From positions 67,048 through 131,047 of the forward strand of contig JAEXNA010000217.1 of NCBI GenBank assembly GCA_023447635.1: DNA of 64,000 nt, read 5' to 3'. Positions 34,583 to 42,817 of the stretch are shown here, piece by piece. The translations under genes and the position numbers were made by a program. The notes under the pieces are model-generated. The model had not been told where the DNA came from, searched no databases, and saw nothing but the letters and a program-made list of their open reading frames with translations. Origin of the DNA: Vulcanimicrobiota bacterium. Lineage in GTDB: Bacteria; Vulcanimicrobiota; Xenobia; Xenobiales; JADMJV01. Within the stretch, counting starts at the first letter, position 1. Each line of letters opens with the position of its first letter.

Positions 34583-35776
34583 CTATCGCCGGACGTTGGC
34601 AACGGCTTTGTCGAGGAAAGCTTGGAACGTCTTTTCCATGGCGGCGGTTGGGTCTGCGGCATCCGCGCAAGGCGCTAAAAGGTCATCGTTCATCGAAAGA
34701 TGCCCGATCAGCAGCCCCTTATCATCGAGAGCCTCGATTTGGACCAGAGGTCGATAGTTGTCGAGAAGCACCTTGGCGACGCGGCGATGCTCCTGGTTGG
34801 GTGACGCGGTGAGTACGGTTCGGACTTCAGATGGTAAAGCCCAGGTGCAGATAAACTCGCGCTGGAGCTTCTCGATAATGTCGGGTGAAGAGAGCAGACC
34901 TGCTCTCAGGGTTCTCCCGCTCCCTCAACAGGATTGGTCGTCCAGCGAGCCTGCGATGACTATCGCCAGGACGGGCTTGTGCTGAGATTTTGCCGACTCC
35001 AACGCCTGCTCCAGTGGCGGCCACGGAATCGCTTCGAAAGCGTAGAACTTCTGCTTGAGCGAGGCAAGCGCTTGCGACCTGGGCACTTCGGAATCCCACT
35101 CCGCAGGTGCAGGCCCTCCTTGCCCTTTGATCTTGAGTCCCATATTGTCGACCTTGCCGAGGGCCACAGGCCAGTGGTCCTTATGCACCTCGATAGAGAC
35201 GTTGAGCGCGTGGTCCTGAGGGACCTTGAGTTCCCAGGACTCTACAGTTCGAGTCCTGGTGTTGTAGACCATGTCGCCGGCAAATTGGGCGGGTGACAGA
35301 TAGACCTTCTCGGCGATTTCGAACTGAGGGTGAAGGCGAAACAGAACGCGGACTCGCTCGGACGAGGACGCCTGCAGCACGGCGTGGGCACCGGCACCGT
35401 CAATATTCAGGCGGTGCCGAACCTTGGGATGCAGCTGCTGAAGAAAGGCAAAGGACTTTTCGTCCGGCAGCGCCCAAAGGTCTCCGACTTGGGTTCCGGC
35501 CGGCGGTAGGAAGTTCTCGAAGTCCGCCACGGCGACAGTACGCTCGGCCTCTGCCGGCGCTAACCCTTTCAGCATAGCGGCATACTGAGGCGATTTAGCC
35601 CGGAGAGAGTCCATCATCTCGCCCTCGAAGGCGCTCCATTCTGACACTAACACGACCTCCTGAACCTGCCCCTGGGGGGAGGCGACGGTGGCGGGTTGAA
35701 CGGCGAATGGGTTACCTTTCGAACATCCTGAGATCGCGACGAGTAGCCACAGAGTTAATAGAAAGTTCCTTCGCAT
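34583..35776 (-). CDS. selenoprotein N (SELENON)-like lipoprotein; Sec284 encoded by in-frame TGA
   Basis: Reading through TGA at 34925-34927 gives 397 residues ending at TAG. The frame is open and protein-like on both sides, and the terminator follows the TAG. Residues 1-18 are a lipoprotein signal with lipobox Cys18 (VAISGC). Around residue 284 the sequence is LDDQSCUGSGRTLR, the signature of animal selenoprotein N. Upstream, FRLHPQFEI, LSPAQFAG and ALNVSIEV parallel the corresponding SELENON blocks, and downstream SSPDIIEKLQREFICTW parallels the human segment. The protein should be an envelope-anchored, thioredoxin-like redox protein with a Cys-Sec centre. An insertion stem-loop lies directly after the TGA. 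Function in bacteria is inferred from family only. It stands alone in its transcript, with the pilin operon terminating upstream. Confidence 0.9.
34882..34919 (-). promoter_or_regulatory. bacterial SECIS element
   Basis: Starting 5 bases after the TGA, the mRNA folds as CGGG-A-GAA-(CCCU bulge)-GAGAGCA-GGUC-UGCUCUC-UUC-A-CCCG. The 7-bp upper stem is perfect and the tetraloop GGUC sits 25-28 bases after the TGA, inside the range used by bacterial SECIS elements. The core GCAGGUCUGC equals the apical core of the E. coli fdhF element as I recall it. The guanines at the loop start are the SelB-contact type. Confidence 0.85.
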
Positions 35777-35842
35777 ACTAAGAGCTTCGCCAGGTCGAAA
35801 ATCGACTCCTCGGCCTCATCAGTCTATCGGAAGAAACTAGAA

Positions 35843-35876
35843 AAAAAGAGCCCGACCTGAGGGTCGAGCTCTTTTT
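35843..35876 (-). terminator. terminator after the large pilin-associated gene
   Basis: AAAAAGAGC and GCTCTTTTT with an inner CGACC/GGTCG stem separated by a single mismatch form a hairpin just after the PilX-like gene. The minus strand shows a T-run. It insulates the selenoprotein gene from the pilin transcript. Confidence 0.82.
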
Positions 35877-35893
35877 ACGGCAGTTGCTGCTGG

Positions 35894-38332
35894 TTAGAAA
35901 CGAACGTTCTCATAGCTGTCGAGACCGAAAGTCACGTACCGGAGCACGTTGAACTCGGGCGTACGAGGGAAGTCTTCGAGAGACTCGGCCGCGATGGCGT
36001 CATAGTTCAGGTTGATCTGGAAGCCGGAGTTCGATGCGTTCGAGGAAGCGTTCACGATGGACATCGTCTTGCGGGCCTGACCGGAGATGATACCGCCGTA
36101 CAGGTTGAAGATACCGAGTCCGTCGTTCGACTCCATGTTGTTGTCGTGGCTGCCGAATCCGCCGTTCGTCGTATTGGCGCTGGTACGTCCGGCGAGGATA
36201 ACGCCGTACATATGGAGCTCGCCCTTTCGCTGACTGGTGTTACCGTGAGTGTCGGTGTACCAGCTGGAACGGTGACTGGTATCGGTGCGGATATCCACGT
36301 TGCGTGCTACCACTCCGAGGATATGTTTCCCGTCGGGCGACTGAGCACCGGGCGTCAGCCTGTTGGCACCGTACTTGGTCTGATTAGTCGAGTTGCCAGA
36401 GGTGTTGAGCGGGTTTCCGTCACCATCCAGGCCGTTGCCGTCGTAGTACTGCAGGATGTTGCCGAAGACTTCAAAGTCCTTATTGTTGGCCAGGTTCGTC
36501 GCGATGACTCGCCCCTGGTAGTCCAGGTTGCCTTCCGAGTCGTAGTGTTTCGAGCCCTTGTTGGTTCCAGAGACCTTGCGAAGGTGACCATCGCTGAAGG
36601 TAACCCCGTTGATACGTCCCTCCATGACGGTGTACTCGCGGAAGTCCTGGCTACCGGTCGAGTAGTCGTTGCGGATGGTGACCGTGTTACCGTCCGCGAC
36701 CACGAGGCGGCTATCGTTGGCGTCGGTAATCAAGTCACCGTTGACTCGGACACCGCCTGGCTTCATGGGGATACGGTAGTTGGCGTCGTTCACTTCGACG
36801 ACGGAGTTCCAGTTAGGGATGTTCATGGTGTTATCCACCGTCGTGGAGCCAGGAGTGCCCACCGCGACCCAGTTTCTGTTGGTTCCGTTCTGCACAGCGC
36901 CCGCGGTACCGGCGGCAACGTTGTCCTCCCAGTACCCGGGCGGGTCGATGGTTTGGGTTCCGACCTGACCCCAGGCGATACACTCTTCGTAAGGCTCGGT
37001 GCCGATCACGCGGCTGCAGGTCGAAGGAACGTCGCGAGTACAAGTCTTGTTGATGACGACAGGCTGCGAGACACCACCGGGACCCGGCACGAACACTGTT
37101 TCCTGGCCACAAGAAGCGTGCGCCTCCGTGCGAGGAACGGTACAGGCGTAGTTTTCGGTAACATTGCGGGTACTAGTCCGGGTACGAGTGCACCCGGTAA
37201 CTGGCTGCTGGTAGGGCGCAGGATCACGCCACACACGATAGCGCGGGACGTCGATATATGCGCTCTGAGTTCCGGACGGAACCGTGACATCGTTCATGTC
37301 ACGAATGCGGGTCTGCTGATGGCCGCCGGGGGCGATGAGAAGCTCGACCTGCTGAGTGTCGCGAGCCACGAAGATTCCGCCGCTAACCTTCCCGCCGGGG
37401 ACGTTAGGGCCAGCCTCGGTATTCACCAAGAGCGGTCCTTTCTGGTTAATGGTTGTGGTCAGATTCGCGGGGACAGTTGCTCCCCAGGCCTTCGCTCGCA
37501 ACTCCGAGTTCGCGGAAGGAAGCGGGATGTTACCGACCATGCGGATCTTTTCGCGACCGCCTTCGATGATGCGGTTGTAGCGGTCGTGATCGGGGCTGCC
37601 GCTTGCGTTGAACGGCACCAGCCCGGCATCGCTACCAGCAAAGTTCCCGCGATAATACATGTTTCCGTCGCCGACTCCACCGAAGGTGCTCGAGCCGACA
37701 GGCATTTGCTGTGAGTGGGTCATCTCGGCTAGATTGCCGCTAACCCACGGCTCCTGACCGTCCGTCCAAAAGGACGCCGTAGGGGCCGCCAGTCGGAAGA
37801 AACTGTTGGTGTGGAAGGGGCCTTGAATGCCCTCGGAGCCCATCGAGAAGAGGAAGTCTTCACCCCAGGTGTCATAAAACAGCGCGTACTTCGCGAAGCT
37901 TTCCTGCTGGATGGTGGACTCGAGTTGCTGGACGGGACGACCTCGGTAATAAGCGATCGTGGTGATGTCGTAGACACGACGGTTCACGTCGTTGGGACGA
38001 ATTTCGGTGCTGAAGCTCCAGTCCGCATCGACTTTGTTGACCGCGTTGTCGATTTGCGCAGCATTATGAAGCGAGTTGAAAGCAATGCGGTTAGCGTCGG
38101 TGACGCCTATTCCTTTGGTGGCTTGAACGATCCACTGATGGGACACACGCAAGCCGGCGTCCAGCGCGTACTGTGCCTGGATATGGCGTCTAGCCAGAGT
38201 CGCCGAGTGGAACTCGGCGGGAAGAATACGAAAGAACGCGACAGCGAGTGAGAAGAGAACAATCAAAAAGAACATGGCAAGCAGCAGAATGCTGCCTTGT
38301 CTTTTCTTTCTCTTCCGTGAATCGGTGGACAT
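35894..38332 (-). CDS. large PilX/PilY-like minor pilin-associated protein with Cys-rich insert
   Basis: The 812 residues start with a basic stretch (RKRKKRQGS) and one hydrophobic helix (ILLLAMFFLIVLFSLAVAFF) followed by an alanine/arginine-containing segment (ARRHIQAQYALDAGLRVSHQ), the layout of PilX-type proteins, though much longer. The large external part is rich in Asn/Gly/Thr and beta structure. Residues about 381-454 carry eight cysteines (for example CTRTRTSTRNVTENYAC and CTRDVPSTCSRV), suggesting disulfide-stabilised structure. The ATG at 38332 has a GGAGG 6 bases upstream. It follows two pilin-like genes and probably acts with them in type IV pilus-like assembly or DNA uptake. Confidence 0.72.
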   Translation of the reverse strand: MSTDSRKRKKRQGSILLLAMFFLIVLFSLAVAFFRILPAEFHSATLARRHIQAQYALDAGLRVSHQWIVQATKGIGVTDANRIAFNSLHNAAQIDNAVNKVDADWSFSTEIRPNDVNRRVYDITTIAYYRGRPVQQLESTIQQESFAKYALFYDTWGEDFLFSMGSEGIQGPFHTNSFFRLAAPTASFWTDGQEPWVSGNLAEMTHSQQMPVGSSTFGGVGDGNMYYRGNFAGSDAGLVPFNASGSPDHDRYNRIIEGGREKIRMVGNIPLPSANSELRAKAWGATVPANLTTTINQKGPLLVNTEAGPNVPGGKVSGGIFVARDTQQVELLIAPGGHQQTRIRDMNDVTVPSGTQSAYIDVPRYRVWRDPAPYQQPVTGCTRTRTSTRNVTENYACTVPRTEAHASCGQETVFVPGPGGVSQPVVINKTCTRDVPSTCSRVIGTEPYEECIAWGQVGTQTIDPPGYWEDNVAAGTAGAVQNGTNRNWVAVGTPGSTTVDNTMNIPNWNSVVEVNDANYRIPMKPGGVRVNGDLITDANDSRLVVADGNTVTIRNDYSTGSQDFREYTVMEGRINGVTFSDGHLRKVSGTNKGSKHYDSEGNLDYQGRVIATNLANNKDFEVFGNILQYYDGNGLDGDGNPLNTSGNSTNQTKYGANRLTPGAQSPDGKHILGVVARNVDIRTDTSHRSSWYTDTHGNTSQRKGELHMYGVILAGRTSANTTNGGFGSHDNNMESNDGLGIFNLYGGIISGQARKTMSIVNASSNASNSGFQINLNYDAIAAESLEDFPRTPEFNVLRYVTFGLDSYENVRF

Positions 38333-38447
38333 GGGAACCTCCATCTCTGGGTCTGAATGAACGTGACCTTCTGACTAAACGGATAATAGCCAACCTATAC
38401 CGACCGCGCTATCCTCCCAGGGTTGACCTTTGCCTCTGGAATAGAAA

Positions 38448-38471
38448 GAGGGCCCCATTTCTGGGGCCCTC
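38448..38471 (-). terminator. hairpin between PilW-like and PilX-like genes
   Basis: A perfect 10-bp stem (GAGGGCCCCA / TGGGGCCCTC) with loop TTTC lies just after the PilW-like stop. On the minus strand it is followed by TTTCTATTCC. It may only attenuate transcription, since the pilin genes look like one unit. Confidence 0.65.
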
Positions 38472-38495
38472 CAGCAAACCAGGTGACGAAAACAG

Positions 38496-39176
38496 CTAGT
38501 AGTTATAGGTGTCAGCAGGCACGGGGATAATGGCACGTTCCGTCTCCAGAACGAAAACCTGATTCCCTTGAGGTCCTTTACGTCGTCCCGAAACGTCAAT
38601 CTGAACTTCGATCGTGTCTGCGGTTAGCCGCAAGACTTTGAAGTTTTGGATTCTATGCCCAATAATCTTGGGAACGGGATTGCTGACAGGCACTCCAGCC
38701 TCGACTTTCCTGAGAACGAGTTGGCCCAGCGAACTATGGTCGCTGGGGTTCTCTCTGACCAGGGCAAACTCGTAAGTGTAGACCGGGGCGCTCAACGAGT
38801 TGTACGGGGCCGAGGGGTTGGGGACGTAGTTCGGGTCGAGGAAATCCTCCGTCGTCGTGAAGCGAATCGTATCGTCAAAAATCTGATTGCTCGACGTTCT
38901 TTTCGCCGGAGTAATAAAGGCCGACCCGGTGCTTCGGGAGACCGCCGTCATGACGTAGGGCGTCATACGGTCGATAGCCGACCGCGTTTTCTGATGGAAC
39001 TCCAGCATGAGAGTTCCCTGTGAGATCATCGCCGAGGACTGAGCGAGAATTCCGATCAAGATCAGTCCTATCACCGTGACCAAGCCGATACAGACTATCA
39101 ACTCGATGAGGGTAAACCCTCGTCTCGCGAGCCGTCTAGCTGCGCGGAGCGAAAACAACGGCCGAAGTGGCTGCAT
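38496..39176 (-). CDS. type IV pilin-like protein (PilW-like)
   Basis: The 226-residue product has the class III signal: basic leader, prepilin peptidase site and hydrophobic helix in RRGFTLIELIVCIGLVTVIG. Methylation-type Phe follows the cleaved Gly and Glu is at +5. The external domain has a short linker with MISQGTLMLEFHQKTRSAID typical of minor pilins. The ATG at 39176 is preferred (AAGGAG upstream). It overlaps the preceding pilin gene by 41 bases. Confidence 0.82.
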   Translation of the reverse strand: MQPLRPLFSLRAARRLARRGFTLIELIVCIGLVTVIGLILIGILAQSSAMISQGTLMLEFHQKTRSAIDRMTPYVMTAVSRSTGSAFITPAKRTSSNQIFDDTIRFTTTEDFLDPNYVPNPSAPYNSLSAPVYTYEFALVRENPSDHSSLGQLVLRKVEAGVPVSNPVPKIIGHRIQNFKVLRLTADTIEVQIDVSGRRKGPQGNQVFVLETERAIIPVPADTYNY

Positions 39177-39630
39177 GGCGTGGTACTCCTTCATCTTCCC
39201 AATAGATGTTCACGGTGACCGTGACGAGGTTGCCTTGTTCGGTATTGACGGCGCCTCGTCGGACCATGGTGATCTTGCGCTTGTAGTTCGAGAGGTCTCG
39301 CTCCGGCATAGTAAAATCGTTTTGCTGGAAAGGGGCGTCGCTAATCGGCCTAGGCTGCGCGTTCGCCGCATCATTGAGTCCACTAGCGGCGTCCGGCAAA
39401 CCGTTTCCATCCTTGACCGGCGCCAACGAGATCAAGCTGCGGTTCTGGATAAGATCCACCAGAATTCGCGCGTGATTGGTCGCGATAGCGATACGGTCTC
39501 CATGATTGCTCTTCTGAAAGCCAAAGATAAGCGAAGCCGCTACTCCCGACATTCCTACGGCAATCACACCGAGCGCCACCATGAGTTCTGCCAGCGATAG
39601 GCCGGCCCTACGTTTTCGTCTGGTATGCAT
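39136..39630 (-). CDS. type IV pilin-like protein (PilV-like)
   Basis: The 164-residue product has RRAGLSLAELMVALGVIAVG as its prepilin segment, with cleavage after Gly (…RAG|LSLAEL) and Glu at +5 of the mature protein. The remainder is small and Asn/Asp/Thr-rich. Its 3' end overlaps the start of the PilW-like gene by 41 bases. First gene of the V-W-X-type cluster. A minor pilin is the likely role; a type II secretion pseudopilin cannot be excluded. Confidence 0.8.
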   Translation of the reverse strand: MHTRRKRRAGLSLAELMVALGVIAVGMSGVAASLIFGFQKSNHGDRIAIATNHARILVDLIQNRSLISLAPVKDGNGLPDAASGLNDAANAQPRPISDAPFQQNDFTMPERDLSNYKRKITMVRRGAVNTEQGNLVTVTVNIYWEDEGVPRHAATSAVVFAPRS

Positions 39631-39722
39631 ACAGAGGATCCTATCAGAGTTTCTTTAGGTCAACAACGTGACCTGGGGGTATTCCTGAAGTTTTTGATAG
39701 TTCGGACGGATACGGTTCTTGG

Positions 39723-40196
39723 CTATTGCGTCGGGGGAGTGCTCAGTTTCATGGTGGGCATACCCGCTTCCGTCCAACCTTTCCAGCCCTCTTCATAAAG
39801 GCTGATATTCTTGATGCCCTGCGCCGCCAACTCTCTCGCCAGCGTGAGCGAGGATTTGCAACCGGTTCCTGTACAGTAGACTACGACCGCGCCTTTCCCT
39901 TTGAGACTCTCCAGGAGCGGGAGCGAGGCCCCTAGTTCCATCGGCGCCGAGGTCGCCCCGGGGATAAACCCCTGCTCGAACTCTTTACTGCTTCGAGCAT
40001 CCAGGAAGACGGCGTCGCCGTTCTTGAGGTGTTCGACCATCTCCAGGGTGGTGACGATAGGAAATTCAACGATGTCGGGCGATTGAGTGCCTGCGGTGGC
40101 CAATGAGTCTGAGGGGGGGGAGACGAATTGATGCAGAGAGGCGAAGCCGACAGCCAGGTTCAGCAGAAGGAAAGCCTGAAGAACTGTTGTTTTCAC
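39723..40196 (-). CDS. membrane-anchored rhodanese-domain protein
   Basis: The 157 residues begin with a hydrophobic N-terminal helix (VLQAFLLLNLAVGFASL), probably an anchor exposing the rest to the periplasm. The rhodanese domain has VTTLEMVEHLKNGDAVFLDA, an RSSKEFEQGFIPGA segment and active-site Cys in VVYCTGTGCKSS. The loop CTGTGCK differs from CxxGxR in its Arg. The start is GTG at 40196 with AAAGGA upstream, overlapping the stop of the MauE-DUF1573 gene (GTGA). It may transfer sulfur or act on periplasmic thiols beside its partner. Confidence 0.82.
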   Translation of the reverse strand: MKTTVLQAFLLLNLAVGFASLHQFVSPPSDSLATAGTQSPDIVEFPIVTTLEMVEHLKNGDAVFLDARSSKEFEQGFIPGATSAPMELGASLPLLESLKGKGAVVVYCTGTGCKSSLTLARELAAQGIKNISLYEEGWKGWTEAGMPTMKLSTPPTQ

Positions 40197-41368
40197 GAGG
40201 CGCGTCCTTTGAGATAGAGTCGGAAGGGTGGGAGATGATCGAGATTGGTCTTCACACCAACGGTCCATACGTCGGCTCCGTGCTCTGCCGGAGGGATGGC
40301 CCCACGAGCTTCGACTTCCAAGATGATGACGCCCTTACTCGGAGAGTCCAGAGGCTTGATCTGTAACATCGACAGCGGATTTTCGATCGCCTCGACTTTG
40401 AACTCGAGGCCTTCCTTCTTGGACTCTAATCGGACCATCTGCTTTTCACCGGAACGTAGTTCTAAAAGCTGGGGTACGACTTCCACAAGAGGTTGGACAT
40501 TGGCGGTCACCTGAAGAAGGACCGGTTCTGGATTGCCCTTTTCGTAGATTTTGACGCTTTGCTGTACTGGTCCGCGGTCGGAGCCAGCGTGATACTGAAC
40601 CGTGAGCTCTCCGCTCTCTCCTGGAGCCAGAATATTTTTGTCCGGCTCCGGAACGGTACAGCCGCAAGTCGACGTGACCTCTCCGATCTCGAACGGTTCG
40701 GTCCCGATGTTGCGAAAGGAGACCGTTTGGGCGACGGTTTCGCCCTGGGTCACCGCTCCCATTCTTACCTCAAGCGGTTCGAAGGTGATCCTGGTAGCTC
40801 CGGTTCTCTGGGGCGGGAGCGGGACGGTGGATCCGTTTGAAGTCGGTGCGGCCAGGAGGAAAAGCAGATTGACCGCGGTGAGGCCAAAGCATGCGAAAAG
40901 AGCCGCTCCTCCCTGAAGTTTTTTCTCGAGGCCAAGTCGCGAGTCGAGGCACAACGTCTCGAATGAGGTTCTCAGGACCAGCACAGAGGCCAGGACCAGG
41001 ACCACATCGAGTCCGAGATGCGCGTAACTGACTTTCGATGCTCCACCAAAGCAACCGCACTCGACGTTGAGGCCTCGTGCAAGCGCACTGCTCACAAAAA
41101 CTCCGAAGCCTAGCGAGAGAGACAGGCTGATGAGCGCTGCCGCGCGACGGAGGATGCCGAGCAACAGGCAAAGTCCGGTCAGAACCTCGACCCAGGGAAC
41201 TACGTACGCCAACGTCAGGCTCATTTGTGCCGAGGTCAACTGATAATTTTCCAACTGTCGGGAAAACTCCAAGGGCTGCTGGAGTTTTTCGAGCCCAGGT
41301 ATCAGAAAGGCCGCCGCAAGGAAGAACCGAACGGCAACCACCAACTTTGCCCTTGCTTCTAATGGCAT
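40193..41368 (-). CDS. MauE-like membrane protein fused to a DUF1573 domain
   Basis: The 391 residues start with about four transmembrane helices of the MauE/DoxX group (LVVAVRFFLAAAFLIPGLEK, VEVLTGLCLLLGIL), with the conserved VECGCFGG motif. A helix near residues 150-172 leads to a DUF1573-type Ig-like domain containing SFRNIGTEPFEIGEVTSTCGC and a second beta domain with FRNIG-like strands. Cysteines in ECGCF and TSTCGCT suggest redox or metal function. It is first in a coupled pair with the rhodanese. MauE-type proteins feed electrons or help mature redox enzymes; the fusion is unusual. Confidence 0.8.
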   Translation of the reverse strand: MPLEARAKLVVAVRFFLAAAFLIPGLEKLQQPLEFSRQLENYQLTSAQMSLTLAYVVPWVEVLTGLCLLLGILRRAAALISLSLSLGFGVFVSSALARGLNVECGCFGGASKVSYAHLGLDVVLVLASVLVLRTSFETLCLDSRLGLEKKLQGGAALFACFGLTAVNLLFLLAAPTSNGSTVPLPPQRTGATRITFEPLEVRMGAVTQGETVAQTVSFRNIGTEPFEIGEVTSTCGCTVPEPDKNILAPGESGELTVQYHAGSDRGPVQQSVKIYEKGNPEPVLLQVTANVQPLVEVVPQLLELRSGEKQMVRLESKKEGLEFKVEAIENPLSMLQIKPLDSPSKGVIILEVEARGAIPPAEHGADVWTVGVKTNLDHLPPFRLYLKGRAS

Positions 41369-41548
41369 CGGACATAAATTCCCGCGAGAAGCTCGAAAAC
41401 CTGCGCTCGAATTGTAGGGTCTGACGAGAATTTCCAGGTATGACGCGGTCCGAAATGACTTCCGGGCGCCTTCGGGCCTTCGGTTCGGTGGGAAATGCCC
41501 ATTGGGGGGGAGGACACACCCCGGCGGGTTTACGAATGGGGTCGGTCT

Positions 41549-42817
41549 ATGAAGACTGTCGCTATGTTACTGGCCGGGGGGGAAGGCAGCCGACTGACCG
41601 TGCTGTCCGAGCAGCGGGCCAAGCCCGCCGTCCCCTTTGCTGGAAAGTTTCGCATCATCGATTTTACTCTCTCTAACTGTGTTCACAGCGATATCGGCAC
41701 GGTGGGTGTGCTGACCCAGTACCGCCCGCACAGCCTCAATGAGCACATCGGTATCGGCAAGCCTTGGGGCCTGGACCGGTCTCGTGGCGGGATTCGCCTG
41801 CTGCCTCCCTACCAGGGACGGGGGCACCAGCGCTGGTTCGCGGGAACGGCCGACGCCATCTACCAGAACCTGGGCTTCATCGCCGACCACCGCGCCGAAG
41901 CGGTGCTGATCCTGTCCGGCGACCACATCTACAAGATGGACTATCGCGAGATGCTGAAGGCGCACGTCGCCAAAGGCGCCGACCTGACGGTCGCGGTGAT
42001 GGAAGTGCCGATCGAGGAAGCGTTCCGCTTCGGCATCATGAAGGTCGATGACACGGGCGCTATCGTCGAATTCGCCGAGAAACCCAAAGACAAGAGCAAG
42101 GGCAACCTGGCCTCCCTGGGGATCTATATCTTCGGAGCCAAGACGCTGGACCGCGTCTTGCGTCGCGAGGTGGAAAACCACCCCGACCTGGACTTCGGCA
42201 AACACGTCATCCCCGCGATGCTGGCCGACGGTTCGAACGTGCAGTCTTACCGCTTCTCGGGCTACTGGGTCGACGTCGGAACGGTGGATTCGTACCTGAA
42301 CACCAACCTGGAACTGGTCAAGGGGCAGGACGCTCTGGACCTCTATGACGAGCGCTGGCCGATCCTGACGCAGTCGGAAGAGAAGCCCGCCGTCAAGGTG
42401 GGGCCGCAGGGCAAGATTTCGGAGGCGCTGGTTTCGAACGGATGCGTGGTCAAAGGCCTGGTCAAGAACTCGGTGCTCTCTCCGGGCGTCTACGTTTCGC
42501 CCGGCGCCGTGATTGAAGATTCCGTGGTCATGAACAACGTCTGGATCGGACCTGGCGCGCACCTGAAGGGCGTGGTGGTCGATAAGGACGTGCGCGTCGG
42601 TGCGGGAGCGACGTTGGGTGGCGGCGACGCTTCGGTAGCCAACGCCAAGAATCCGGACAATCTGCGCGCGGGCATCAGCGTGATTGGTAAAGGGGCGGTG
42701 ATCCCGCCAGGAACCAAAGTCGGTTCCAATGTCCTGATCGAGGCCGACGTCGACGACGCGGACTTTGATGATTCCGGCGTCGTCGCTGACGGCGCCACCG
42801 TGGAGCGTTCGAAATGA
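41549..42817 (+). CDS. glgC: glucose-1-phosphate adenylyltransferase (GlgC-like)
   Basis: The 422-residue enzyme would make ADP-glucose for glycogen synthesis. The nucleotide loop LLAGGEGSRLTVLSEQRAKP keeps the catalytic Arg and Lys. The family's FRIIDFTLSNCVHS, GTADAIYQN, ILSGDHIYKMDY and FSGYWVDVGTVDSY follow. The C-terminal left-handed beta-helix is present (SVVMNNVWIGPGA). The ATG at 41549 lies at the family's usual N-terminus. A second copy overlaps downstream by 4 bases. Confidence 0.93.
   Translation: MKTVAMLLAGGEGSRLTVLSEQRAKPAVPFAGKFRIIDFTLSNCVHSDIGTVGVLTQYRPHSLNEHIGIGKPWGLDRSRGGIRLLPPYQGRGHQRWFAGTADAIYQNLGFIADHRAEAVLILSGDHIYKMDYREMLKAHVAKGADLTVAVMEVPIEEAFRFGIMKVDDTGAIVEFAEKPKDKSKGNLASLGIYIFGAKTLDRVLRREVENHPDLDFGKHVIPAMLADGSNVQSYRFSGYWVDVGTVDSYLNTNLELVKGQDALDLYDERWPILTQSEEKPAVKVGPQGKISEALVSNGCVVKGLVKNSVLSPGVYVSPGAVIEDSVVMNNVWIGPGAHLKGVVVDKDVRVGAGATLGGGDASVANAKNPDNLRAGISVIGKGAVIPPGTKVGSNVLIEADVDDADFDDSGVVADGATVERSK

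Noticed and set aside
34583..34771. Separate 62-residue gene on the minus strand
   Set aside because: It is the in-frame C-terminal part of the selenoprotein after the TGA; it lacks a ribosome binding site.
34925..34927. TGA reassigned to Trp or Gly genome-wide
   Set aside because: Many other genes in the window end at TGA, often in ATGA overlaps with the next gene.
34925..34927. Simple nonsense mutation in the SELENON-like gene
   Set aside because: The stop sits at the Sec position of the family, with a canonical hairpin after it and intact coding downstream.
34827..35099. Minus-strand 90-residue open frame
   Set aside because: Out-of-frame shadow of the selenoprotein gene that conflicts with its SECIS and coding frame.
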